This document shows, one piece after another, positions 50,787-59,363 of a DNA stretch of 64,000 nt; positions within the stretch are counted from its first letter, which is position 1; each line of letters begins with the position of its first letter. Position numbers and translations under genes: made by a program. The notes below the pieces were generated by a model, which saw only the letters and a list, made by a program, of their open reading frames with translations, was not told the DNA's origin and searched no databases. Source of the stretch: Sulfurimicrobium sp031426915 (GTDB lineage Bacteria > Pseudomonadota > Gammaproteobacteria > Burkholderiales > Sulfuricellaceae); assembly GCA_031426915.1 (NCBI GenBank), contig JASJPB010000025.1, forward strand, positions 87,072 through 151,071, read 5' to 3'.

Positions 50787-53039
50787 ATGTTTACCAATAA
50801 GAAAACCTTGTCCTGCCTTATCGCGGGCATTTGCGCCGGCATGGCTGGCACGGGCGTCCATGCCGCCGAGGCGGGCACGAAAAGCGCGCAAAGAATGGAA
50901 GAAATGGTGGTGACGGCGACCAAGACCGCGCTGGATACTGCCGATGCGCCAGCCGCCGTGTCGGTGGTCACCAGCAAGGACATCGAAGACCACAGCGTTT
51001 CCCGGCTTGGCGACGCGCTCATGCAAGTTCCCAGCCTGTATCTGCAAAACGGCGCGCTTGGTCTGTCCCAGGGCACCACCGGATCGAGCGGCATGTCCCT
51101 GCGCGGCGTCGACCAGAAGAAAACCCTCATCATGATCGACGGCCAGCCGCTGCAGGACGGCAGTTCGGGCGGGGTGAACTGGCGCACCGCCTTCGTCGAC
51201 GACATCGCACGGGTCGAGGTCGTTCCCGGCGCCTTTTCCTCGCTCTACGGCAGCAACGCCATCGGCGGCGTGATCAATGTCATCACCAAGCAGCCGGACA
51301 AACGCGAGCTCTCGCTGAAAATGAAGAAAGGCTGGAGCGATGCCGCCGGGGAAGACGCCAGCATCTATTTCCGCGACAAACTGGCCAATGGGCTGGGCAT
51401 CGTGGCGGGCTTCGGCTACCAGGAGCGCGATAGCTACGTCAACGATTTCGTGCTCAAGACCCCGGTCAGCGGCGCGGCGGGTGCCGCAGTGAGCGGCGCC
51501 CAGGCCGTCACCACCAATGCCGGGGTGCCCGCCTATCTGGTGGGCGACAGGGGTGCAGCGCCGTGGCGGCAAACCAACGCGACGGCCAAGCTGTTCTACG
51601 ACCTGACCCCCCAGGACAAGCTCTATGGCGGAGTCTCCTACAACGAAATGAATCTCGGCTACACCAACTTCAACACCTATCTACGCAATGTGGCGGGCAA
51701 CCCGGTTTACAGCGGCACGGTTGGCATCAATGGACAACGGGTTAGCCTGGCCGAAAGCAATTTCGTCAACAGCTCGCCCCTGCACGAAGCCAACACCCGT
51801 TACTTCGCCGGCTACGAAGGCACGCTCGGCAACGGCTACAAGCTCAAGGCGGATCTCGCGCGCATCGAGCGTGAATATAGTTTCACCACGGTCGGCACCG
51901 GCGCGACCTGGGAATCGGGCACAGGAACGCTGGTCGATTCCCCGAATTACGGCCTGGACGGCACGCTGCAATTGAGTCTCCCGCTCGGGGACAAGCATTA
52001 CCTGGTGACCGGGCTGGCGCTGCACCGGGAAGGCGTGGACCGCAAGGTTTACGGGCTATCCAACTGGCGTACGCCCTCTTCGCTAGCCAGCGAGAACAAT
52101 GGTTACAACGCGCAGTCAACCACGACTTCGCTGTTTGTCCAGGACGAGATCAGCGTATTCGACAAGCTCACGGTCTACGCCGGCGGGCGTCTGGACCACT
52201 GGCAAACCGACGGTAACTATTTCCAGAACACCGCGCCGGTCAGCCATGTCGACTTCGCCTCGCGCAGCGACTCCTCGTTCAGCCCCAAGCTGTCCGCGGT
52301 CTACCGGCCAGTGGACGCGGTCACACTGCGCACTTCCTACGGGCAGTCCTTCCGCGCCCCCAACAACCTGGACCTGTATTCCACCACCATCATCAGTTCC
52401 GGCACCTCGCCCACCGGCTACAGCACCACGCGTAGCGACCCCAATCTCAAACCCGAGCGCGGAACGACCTGGGAAGCAGGCGGCGAGTGGCGTCTGTCGC
52501 AAAACCTCAAGGCCAACGCCACCTACTATGAAACCACGCTCACCGACCTGATTTATTCGCAGCAGATCGATTTGTCCCTGACCCAGCGCATCAACGCGGG
52601 CAAGGCAAAGATTCGCGGCATCGAGCTGGGAACCGAGGCCAGGCTGAGCAACTGGCTGAGCCTCCACGCCAACTACGCCCATATCGATTCGGAAATGCTC
52701 AGCAACAACACCGACCCGGCCAGCGTGGGCAAGCGCCTGACCAGTTCCCCGGAACATATCGCCAACCTCGGCTTCACGGCCCAACAAGGCCCCTGGACCG
52801 GTACCCTGGATGCCCAATACGTCAGCCATATCTACCAGAACGCACAGAACACCGACACGGTGGAAGGCATGCCCGGCAGCTACGACAGCCGCACCCTGGT
52901 CAACGCCAAGCTCGGCTATGGCGTATCGAAATACGCCAAGCTAAATCTCGCCTTCAACAACCTCCTCGATCAGACCTATTACTCGTATTACCTGAACCCG
53001 GGGCGAAACGTGAGCGCCGAACTGGTGCTGTCCTACTAA
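50787..53039 (+). CDS. TonB-dependent outer-membrane receptor, second (R2)
   Basis: A 750-residue receptor. The signal peptide ends near VHAAE (residue 27) and the TonB box is MEEMVVTATKTA near 37. The plug domain carries LGDALMQVPSLYLQNG, GMSLRGVDQKKTLIMIDGQPL and VEVVPGAFSSLYGSNAIGG. The barrel contains TLRTSYGQSFRAPNNLDLY near 510 and ends with NNLLDQTYYSYYLNPGR. It is clearly paralogous to R3 (shared VSGAQ, PAYLxGDxG and YLRxxxGNPV in the same loop). The ATG at 50787 has an AGGGG ribosome site. It starts the long operon that runs to the window edge. Confidence 0.94.
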   Translation: MFTNKKTLSCLIAGICAGMAGTGVHAAEAGTKSAQRMEEMVVTATKTALDTADAPAAVSVVTSKDIEDHSVSRLGDALMQVPSLYLQNGALGLSQGTTGSSGMSLRGVDQKKTLIMIDGQPLQDGSSGGVNWRTAFVDDIARVEVVPGAFSSLYGSNAIGGVINVITKQPDKRELSLKMKKGWSDAAGEDASIYFRDKLANGLGIVAGFGYQERDSYVNDFVLKTPVSGAAGAAVSGAQAVTTNAGVPAYLVGDRGAAPWRQTNATAKLFYDLTPQDKLYGGVSYNEMNLGYTNFNTYLRNVAGNPVYSGTVGINGQRVSLAESNFVNSSPLHEANTRYFAGYEGTLGNGYKLKADLARIEREYSFTTVGTGATWESGTGTLVDSPNYGLDGTLQLSLPLGDKHYLVTGLALHREGVDRKVYGLSNWRTPSSLASENNGYNAQSTTTSLFVQDEISVFDKLTVYAGGRLDHWQTDGNYFQNTAPVSHVDFASRSDSSFSPKLSAVYRPVDAVTLRTSYGQSFRAPNNLDLYSTTIISSGTSPTGYSTTRSDPNLKPERGTTWEAGGEWRLSQNLKANATYYETTLTDLIYSQQIDLSLTQRINAGKAKIRGIELGTEARLSNWLSLHANYAHIDSEMLSNNTDPASVGKRLTSSPEHIANLGFTAQQGPWTGTLDAQYVSHIYQNAQNTDTVEGMPGSYDSRTLVNAKLGYGVSKYAKLNLAFNNLLDQTYYSYYLNPGRNVSAELVLSY

Positions 53040-53058
53040 CCTGCCGGAGTTGACCATA

Positions 53059-54081
53059 ATGCCCAGAAAGCTTCTGTTTTTGCTGCTGACATTGCCGCTT
53101 CTATCCACTGCCTGGGCCGTCGAACCAGCGGGGGAGGCGCTCTGGCTGTCCGACAAGCCGCCGGCCAATTCCAAAAAGACCGGGGAAAAGCACAGCCACG
53201 GCGCGAACGATGGCAATGCCAGCATGGATGCCGTCGCCCAGGGCGACGAAGCCGACACCACCCACGGCGGCAGCAAGCACATCTGGCTGCGGCAGGGGGA
53301 TGATCCGGCCAGGGCCGCATATCTCGAAAACGCGGCTCTGTCCTCCGAGATCGACTTGCTGGACATCAGGGGCGAGCGCTCGCAAATTGCCCAGACACCG
53401 ATGAATGGGCTGGCCCACGCCAAGTTCGAGTTCCAGGAGATGGGCTTCTACAACGCCTACCTGGTACAGCAGTCGGTCCGGGACGGCACGCTGTGGGTGC
53501 GCACGGCCAAGGCCGAACTGCTGAAGGGCACCTGTTGCAAGAAGGATGTCGAGGAGGAAGCCACCAAAACGGTGATCGACACCAGAGCGCCGCTGGAACT
53601 TGTGCGCGAGCACGGCCCAGACGAAAAGCTGTTCACCCGCATCTTCTCCGGCGACAAGGTGTCCTTCCTGGTTCTGAGCCAGGGCAAACCGTTGGCCGAC
53701 GTGCCGGTCACCATGATCACCCAGATGGGCTGGCGCAAAACAGTAACCAGCGGGCCGGACGGGCGTGTGGCGTTCACCATGATTCGCGACTATTTCCCGC
53801 CCTGGCTGGAATTCAAGAAGCGCTACAAGGAAGCGTTCCTCATGGTGGCGGAGCATGAAGAGGCGCAGACCGGCGAGCACGAGGGTGCTAAATACGCAGT
53901 GGTCCGCTACCAGACCACCCTGTCCGGCAAGTACATGCCCTCGCCCCACGATTACCGCTCCTACGCCTGGGGTCTGGGCATCGGCCTCGGCGTGGTGGTG
54001 TTCGGCGGGCTGGCGGTCTACCTCTACCGGCGCCGGCGCCTGAAGCCGTTCAAGGAGGTGCGCTTCGATGAAAAGGCTTAA
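53059..54081 (+). CDS. Periplasmic membrane-anchored His-rich protein (DUF4198-like), copy 2
   Basis: A protein of 340 residues with a signal peptide (to about 18, TAWA). A His-containing low-complexity stretch follows (KTGEKHSHGANDGN, then DTTHGGSKHIW). A periplasmic domain carries a Cys-Cys pair (GTCCKKDVEEE near 154) and the beta-sandwich motif VSFLVLSQGKPLADVPVTMI near 196. A C-terminal membrane helix with an Arg-rich end closes the protein (GLGIGLGVVVFGGLAVYLYRRRR). Same architecture as the 48045 product. ATG 53059 is preferred over TTG 53050. The gene overlaps the polyferredoxin gene by 14 bp. Metal handling in the periplasm is inferred from family and neighbours. Confidence 0.72.
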   Translation: MPRKLLFLLLTLPLLSTAWAVEPAGEALWLSDKPPANSKKTGEKHSHGANDGNASMDAVAQGDEADTTHGGSKHIWLRQGDDPARAAYLENAALSSEIDLLDIRGERSQIAQTPMNGLAHAKFEFQEMGFYNAYLVQQSVRDGTLWVRTAKAELLKGTCCKKDVEEEATKTVIDTRAPLELVREHGPDEKLFTRIFSGDKVSFLVLSQGKPLADVPVTMITQMGWRKTVTSGPDGRVAFTMIRDYFPPWLEFKKRYKEAFLMVAEHEEAQTGEHEGAKYAVVRYQTTLSGKYMPSPHDYRSYAWGLGIGLGVVVFGGLAVYLYRRRRLKPFKEVRFDEKA

Positions 54082-55039
54082 GGATGCCGTCGACCAGGTC
54101 GATTTCAACCGCTTCCGCCTCTGGCTGCAACTGTTCTTCTTCGTGCTGCTGGTGTACGGCGGCTTCTTCGCCATCGAACTGGGCAAGAGCCTGCCGACCT
54201 TCGCCTGCGGCTACAACAGCGCGGGGCGGGGCGGCCTGTGCTACCTGATGCCCTTGCAGCACCAGCTCGCCTGGCCCTGGCCCAAGCTGTTCAGCGCCGC
54301 CGCCCTGGCCATTCTGACCGGCTTCCTCGCCTTCCTCGCCTGGTTCATCGCCCTCAACAAGGGCTGGTGCGGTTTCGCCTGTCCGCTCGGCACCATTCAG
54401 GACTGGATCACGGCGCTGCGCCGCTGGAGCGGCATCCGCTACTCGCGCTACACCCTGGAGCAGTACCGCTGGCTGGCGCAGATCAAGTATGTCCTGTTGC
54501 TGCTGATGATCCTGATCCCCCTCGGCGTCGGCGGCGGACTACTCAACAACGACATGAAGTCGCCGTTCTGCATGATCTGTCCCGGCCGCACCCTGATTCC
54601 GCTGTTCGTTGGCGACGTCAGCCAGTGGAGCATCGACTTTTCCAGCAAGACCGCCATGGTCATGACCGGGCTCGGCCTGCTGGTCACCGGCTTGTTCCTG
54701 GTCGGCGCCTTCGTCAAGAAGCGCTTTTTCTGCTTCTTCTGCCCGATGAGCGCCTTCCTCTACCTGCTCTCCAAGCCGGCCCTGCTGACCCTGAGGAAGG
54801 ACGGCGACAAGTGCACGCGCTGCGGCGACTGCTACCGGGTGTGCGACCTGGAAATCCGCGCAATCGCCGACGACGTGAACACCCCCCGGATCATGACCGA
54901 CGACTGCACCCTGTGCATGAAATGCGTCGCCTCGTGCCCGGAAAAGGGCGCCCTTAGCGCCAGGTTCGCCGGGATCACGATCTTCGAATCCACCGAGGAA
55001 GGTTTCATCAAGCGCATGAACAAAGGAAACCAGGTTTGA
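54068..55039 (+). CDS. Membrane polyferredoxin (NapH/YccM-like), copy 2
   Basis: The 323-residue paralogue of the 48935 product has the same order of elements. These are the exported loop CX10C then LQH (Cys47, Cys58, PLQH), CGFACPLG (101-105), CMICPG (168-171) and CFFCPM (222-225). Two [4Fe-4S] motifs follow at 249-259 (CTRCGDCYRVCD) and 280-290 (CTLCMKCVASCPEKG). In the first ferredoxin motif the usual Cys-Pro is Cys-Asp. The next gene, an ATP-dependent iron-sulfur reductase, overlaps by 4 bp, so this protein may supply or receive its electrons (inference). Confidence 0.88.
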   Translation: MKRLKDAVDQVDFNRFRLWLQLFFFVLLVYGGFFAIELGKSLPTFACGYNSAGRGGLCYLMPLQHQLAWPWPKLFSAAALAILTGFLAFLAWFIALNKGWCGFACPLGTIQDWITALRRWSGIRYSRYTLEQYRWLAQIKYVLLLLMILIPLGVGGGLLNNDMKSPFCMICPGRTLIPLFVGDVSQWSIDFSSKTAMVMTGLGLLVTGLFLVGAFVKKRFFCFFCPMSAFLYLLSKPALLTLRKDGDKCTRCGDCYRVCDLEIRAIADDVNTPRIMTDDCTLCMKCVASCPEKGALSARFAGITIFESTEEGFIKRMNKGNQV

Positions 55040-56349
55040 ACGCCAACGCACCCGGCCAGCCGGCCTACAACCGCTCGCGCCAGGCGCGCGAGGCGGAAAT
55101 CGCCCTCGACCGCATCACCGACGATTTCGACGACAACCCCGCGGCGATGCACTATTTCTACGACCTGTTCCGCCGCGTCTATATTCAGGGCGAGGTGCTT
55201 CCCCACCACGGCAAGCTGATCGGCACCACCTGCATCCAGGTGCCGGAGGAGCTGATCCACGCCCTCGGCGCCACGCCGCTCAGGCTATGCAACGGCTCCT
55301 ACCATTACGACCAGATCGGCGCCGACTTCATGCCGGCCAAATCCTGTTCCCTGGTCAAGGCGACGCTGGGCAGGCTGCACGCCGAGCACGCCATTCCCAA
55401 CAGCCCGCGCCCCGACCTGATCGTCAACCCCACCACCTGCGACCAGAAGAAGAAGGCCAGCGCCATGATGGAGGACATGGGCTACCAGGTGTACGACCTG
55501 GAGCTGCCGCCGGGCAAGGAGAGCGAGGAATCCCGCGTGTACTGGCAGCGCTCGGTGCGCGCTTTCGCCGCCCGGCTGCGCCAGGAAACCGGCAACAAGC
55601 TCACCCGCGGGAACCTCAAGGCGGCGATGGCGAAAACCAGCCGTGCCCAAGCCGCCTTCCGCGCCCTGCACAATTTCCGCAAGGCCAGCCCGGCGGTGGT
55701 GCTGGGCAAGGACGTATTCCTGGTCACCAACGCCTATTTCTTCGACGACATCGAACGCTGGACGGCCGCGGTGGAAGCGCTCAACGCCGAGCTCGCCCGG
55801 CGCCGGGAGCAAGGCTTCCAGGCCGCCCAGCGCAAGGCGCCGCGCATCCTCTTCACCGGCTCACCGCCGGTGTTCCCCAATCTCAAGCTGCCGATCCTGA
55901 TCGAGGAGGCGGGCGGCGTGGTGGTGGCGGACGAGACCTGCTCCGCCAACCGCATGCTGTACGACATGACGGCGGTGGACGAATGGCTGCTGCACGACAT
56001 GGTGGACGGCCTCGCCGACAAATATCTCAAGCCCTGCACCTGTCCCATCTTCACCCGCAACGACGACCGCAGGCGGCGGCTGCTGGAACTGGCCGCCCAG
56101 TTCGAGGTGGACGGCGTGGTGTACCAGTCCTTCGCCGGCTGCCAGGTGTACGAGATGGAACAGCGCGGCATCGCCGAAACGCTCAACGCCAAGGGCATCC
56201 CCATGCTCTACGTGGAAACCGACTACAGCCCGGACGACATGGGCCAGCTTTCCACCCGCATCGAGGCCTTCCTGGAATCGATCAAGAGCCGCAAGAGAAA
56301 CGCAAGAAAGAAGGAATTGAACATTACCGAGGAAAGGGTAGCCACATGA
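55036..56349 (+). CDS. 2-hydroxyacyl-CoA dehydratase / double-cubane-type iron-sulfur protein
   Basis: A 437-residue cytosolic protein of the HgdB/BcrC/YjiM superfamily, starting at TTG 55036. Two sets of three cysteines are visible. The first is Cys66 (GTTCIQVPEE), Cys104 (AKSCSLVKAT) and Cys135 (NPTTCDQKKK). The second is Cys302 (DETCSANR), Cys334 or 336 (KPCTCPIF) and Cys369 (FAGCQVYEM). A single subunit with two Cys triads and a dedicated activator is the pattern of double-cubane cluster proteins, which reduce small molecules with ATP-activated electrons. Dehydratases normally need two such subunits; only one is encoded here. The activator is encoded at 58554, beyond a receptor gene. The substrate is unknown. 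Confidence 0.82.
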   Translation: MNANAPGQPAYNRSRQAREAEIALDRITDDFDDNPAAMHYFYDLFRRVYIQGEVLPHHGKLIGTTCIQVPEELIHALGATPLRLCNGSYHYDQIGADFMPAKSCSLVKATLGRLHAEHAIPNSPRPDLIVNPTTCDQKKKASAMMEDMGYQVYDLELPPGKESEESRVYWQRSVRAFAARLRQETGNKLTRGNLKAAMAKTSRAQAAFRALHNFRKASPAVVLGKDVFLVTNAYFFDDIERWTAAVEALNAELARRREQGFQAAQRKAPRILFTGSPPVFPNLKLPILIEEAGGVVVADETCSANRMLYDMTAVDEWLLHDMVDGLADKYLKPCTCPIFTRNDDRRRRLLELAAQFEVDGVVYQSFAGCQVYEMEQRGIAETLNAKGIPMLYVETDYSPDDMGQLSTRIEAFLESIKSRKRNARKKELNITEERVAT

Positions 56350-58541
56350 ACAAGAAATACCTGCTGGCACTGGCCGGCGCAGCCGGCATCGCTTTGCCCG
56401 CCAACGCAATTGCGGGGGAAGCCACCACGGCCCTCGAGGAGGTGGTGGTGACCGCCACCAAGACCGGCAAGGGCGTCTCCGAAGCGCCGGCCAGCGTGAG
56501 CGTAGTGACGGCGAAAAATCTCGAAACCCGCAACGTGCAGCGAGTCGACGAGGCGCTTACCGACCAGGCGGGCATCTACATCAAGGGCGCCGGGGACCAC
56601 GCCCCGAGCGACGACAGCGGCACCACGGTCTACATGCGCGGCATTGCCGGGCTCGGCCGGACCGCCGTGCTGCTCGACGGCCAGTCCCTGAACAGCCCCT
56701 TTTCCAGCGGCGTGAACTGGTCCGGCATTTTCGCCGAGGACATCGACAAGATCGAAATCGTGCGCGGCCCCTTTTCTTCCCTTTACGGCGGCAACGCCAT
56801 GGGTGGCGTGATCAACATCATGAGCAAGGCCCCGCAAAAACGGGAAATCGTCGTCCGGGGCGGGTACGGCAGCAACGAACTGGTCGGCGCTTCTGCCGTC
56901 TACAGGAACAAGGTCGACCGCCTCGGCATATCGCTCGGCTACGGCCACAAGGAAAGCAACGGCTTCGCCGCGGAAGAGGTGGTCAAGACGACATCCTCCG
57001 GCGCGGGCACCACGCCTGTCAGCGGCGCGCAGAGAACCACCGACCCCAACGGCAATCCGGCCTATTTGCTTGGCGACAAGGGCGACCGCTGGTGGTGGCG
57101 CGACAATGCGGACCTCAAGCTATATTACGACCTCACCCCATCCTCGAACCTTTCGCTGCGCGCATCCTGGAATCGGCACGAAACCGGCTTCACCGGCTTC
57201 AACAGCTACCTGCGCGACGCCTCCGGCAACCCCGTCGCGGCGGGAAGCATCGGCATCGGCGATGACGGCGCGCGACGCATCACGTTGCGCGAAGCCGATT
57301 TCCTGCTCGGCCCCAACGGCGCGGAAAACACCAAGCTCAATCTGGGTTATGAGACTAGGCTCGCCAACGAGGTCACCCTCAAGGCCGATGCCGGTTACAT
57401 GGATTCCGGATACTGGTACGTGAGCCAGCTGGCCGACGCGACCAGCGGCGGCGGATCGGGGAAATTGGTGGATATCCCCAACGACCGACTCTATGGAAAC
57501 CTCCAGGCCAGTTTCCCCGCCTTCGGCAACCACTTTATCGTGATGGGCGCGAGTTCCGCCAAGGACGAGGTCAGCAAGCGCGAATACAGCCTCGCCAACT
57601 GGCAGCGCTACGACGCCCAGGGTTCGGTGCGCTACAGCGTGGACGGCAAGAACACCACCTATGCACTGTTCGCCCAGGACGAGATCATCCTGCGCGACAG
57701 CCTCACCCTCTATCTCGGCGGACGCTACGACTACTGGGAAACCGAGGGCTCGGACTCCCAGACCGTCTCCCCGACATTCGACCATGTCTACTCCAAGCGC
57801 AACCAGTCGGCGTTCAGCCCCAAAGTATCCCTGGTCTACCTGGCGCAGCCCAATACCTCGCTGCGCGCCTCGGTCGGAAGCGCCTTCCGCGGGCCGAGCC
57901 TGTCACAACTCTATTCGTCCTTTTCCAACTATCAGTCCAACCCGGAGCTCAAGCCGGAAAAGACGACTTCCTGGGAGATCGGCGCGGAGCACAAGTTCGC
58001 CAACCAGACCGCCCTGCGCGCGACCTACTACGAGAACTACCTGACCGACCTGATCTATACCACCTCGATCAGCTCCACCCTGAGCACTCCCAGGAACGCG
58101 GGCAGGGCCGAGGTCAAGGGCATCGAGCTGGAAATCAGGAAGCCGTTCACATCCAGCCTGACCGCTTTCGCCAACGTCACCTACAACGACGCCAGGATCA
58201 CCGAGAACGCCGCCTCGCCCGAAACCGTGGGCAAGCGCATGACCTATACCCCGCAAACCATGTTCAACGCGGGGGTCGAGCTCCATCGCGGCCCGTGGAG
58301 CGGGTCGCTGTCGGCGCGCCATGTCGGAGACGTGTATACCAACGACAAGAACCTGGACCGGGCCACCGGCGTATACGCGGCAACCGACCCCTACACCATC
58401 TGGAACGCCAAGGCGAGCTACCGCGTCAAGCAGGGGCTGTCCGTCTCGCTCGCCGTGGACAACCTCCTCGACCGCAACTACTACGTGTATTACAAGGCAG
58501 CCGGCCGGACCTGGTACGGCGAAGTGAAACTGGATTTCTAG
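56346..58541 (+). CDS. TonB-dependent outer-membrane receptor, third (R3)
   Basis: A 731-residue receptor beginning at ATG 56346, overlapping the reductase gene by 4 bp. It has a signal peptide (to about 24, AIAGE), the TonB box LEEVVVTATKTG near 32, a plug with VDEALTDQAGIYIKGAGDH and KIEIVRGPFSSLYGGNAMGG, and a barrel with SLRASVGSAFRGPSLSQLY near 505. It ends VDNLLDRNYYVYYKAAGRT and a terminal Phe. Its closest relative here is R2. A receptor gene lying between a cytosolic reductase and its activator is unusual and ties import to the reductase. The open frame upstream of 56346 is an overprint. Confidence 0.94.
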   Translation: MNKKYLLALAGAAGIALPANAIAGEATTALEEVVVTATKTGKGVSEAPASVSVVTAKNLETRNVQRVDEALTDQAGIYIKGAGDHAPSDDSGTTVYMRGIAGLGRTAVLLDGQSLNSPFSSGVNWSGIFAEDIDKIEIVRGPFSSLYGGNAMGGVINIMSKAPQKREIVVRGGYGSNELVGASAVYRNKVDRLGISLGYGHKESNGFAAEEVVKTTSSGAGTTPVSGAQRTTDPNGNPAYLLGDKGDRWWWRDNADLKLYYDLTPSSNLSLRASWNRHETGFTGFNSYLRDASGNPVAAGSIGIGDDGARRITLREADFLLGPNGAENTKLNLGYETRLANEVTLKADAGYMDSGYWYVSQLADATSGGGSGKLVDIPNDRLYGNLQASFPAFGNHFIVMGASSAKDEVSKREYSLANWQRYDAQGSVRYSVDGKNTTYALFAQDEIILRDSLTLYLGGRYDYWETEGSDSQTVSPTFDHVYSKRNQSAFSPKVSLVYLAQPNTSLRASVGSAFRGPSLSQLYSSFSNYQSNPELKPEKTTSWEIGAEHKFANQTALRATYYENYLTDLIYTTSISSTLSTPRNAGRAEVKGIELEIRKPFTSSLTAFANVTYNDARITENAASPETVGKRMTYTPQTMFNAGVELHRGPWSGSLSARHVGDVYTNDKNLDRATGVYAATDPYTIWNAKASYRVKQGLSVSLAVDNLLDRNYYVYYKAAGRTWYGEVKLDF

Positions 58542-58553
58542 CAGGGAACTCGC

Positions 58554-59363
58554 ATGAACTACTTCGCAGGGCTGGATATCGGCTCCACCGCCATCAAGGT
58601 TGCCCTGGTCGACGAAGCCGGCAAAATCGCCGGGGTCCACGTCAGCGCCTCCGGCAGCCTGTTCCACAAGAACGCCAAGGAAGCCTTGCACACCCTGATC
58701 GCGCGCCTGGGCATGCAGCCCGGGGACGTGCGCTACCTGATCGCCACAGGCTACGGACGCAAGCTGTTCAAGGAGGCGGACGACTCGATCAGCGAGATCA
58801 CCGCCAACGCCATCGGGGCCCACGAGGCGGGCAAGGCCTTCGGTGGGGTGCGCACCATCATCAACATCGGCGGCCAGGATTCCAAGGCGATCCAGATCGA
58901 CGACGGCGGCAGCGTCACCAACTTCGCCATGAACGACAAGTGCGCCGCCGGCACCGGACGCTTCCTCGACGTCGCGGCGCGCAACCTGGACATCGACCTG
59001 GAGGAGTTGGGCGACTACCACTTCAACGGCAAGGGCGCGCCGTTGTCCATCAACAGCACCTGCACGGTGTTCGCCGAATCCGAAATCATCGGCCTGCTAG
59101 CCAACGGCCACGGCAAGGAAGAGATCATCGCCGGCATCCACTACTCCATCGCCAAGCGCACGGTGCGCCTGGCCAAGCGCGTGGGTATCGAGGACCGCGT
59201 GTATTTCGACGGCGGGCCGGCGCTCAACAAGGGCCTGGTCGCCGCGATCCAGGACGAGCTGGGACGCACGCTGGTGGTGCCGGAGCACCCCCAGACCACC
59301 ACCGCATTCGGCGCCGCGATCCTGGCGCGTAGCGAATTCCTGTCCGAAAGCCGGGAGGATTGA
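58554..59363 (+). CDS. BadF/BadG/BcrA/BcrD-type activating ATPase
   Basis: A protein of 269 residues with the ASKHA fold. The phosphate-1 loop is FAGLDIGSTAIKVALVD near 5. INIGGQDSKAIQIDDGG near 104, NDKCAAGTGRFLDV near 127 and YFDGGPALNKGLVAAI near 222 follow. Cys130 and Cys170 (STCTVFAESE) are the two ligands per subunit of the dimer-bridging [4Fe-4S] cluster. Such activators use ATP to drive very low-potential electrons into HgdB/double-cubane partners. The obvious partner is the 55036 product. It shares one base with the TolC-type gene that follows. Confidence 0.92.
   Translation: MNYFAGLDIGSTAIKVALVDEAGKIAGVHVSASGSLFHKNAKEALHTLIARLGMQPGDVRYLIATGYGRKLFKEADDSISEITANAIGAHEAGKAFGGVRTIINIGGQDSKAIQIDDGGSVTNFAMNDKCAAGTGRFLDVAARNLDIDLEELGDYHFNGKGAPLSINSTCTVFAESEIIGLLANGHGKEEIIAGIHYSIAKRTVRLAKRVGIEDRVYFDGGPALNKGLVAAIQDELGRTLVVPEHPQTTTAFGAAILARSEFLSESRED

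Noticed and set aside
55287..56345. Upstream extension of the R3 frame to 1084 codons
   Set aside because: The signal peptide and TonB box begin at the ATG 56346, and the extension overprints the reductase gene in another frame with Arg/Pro-rich nonsense.
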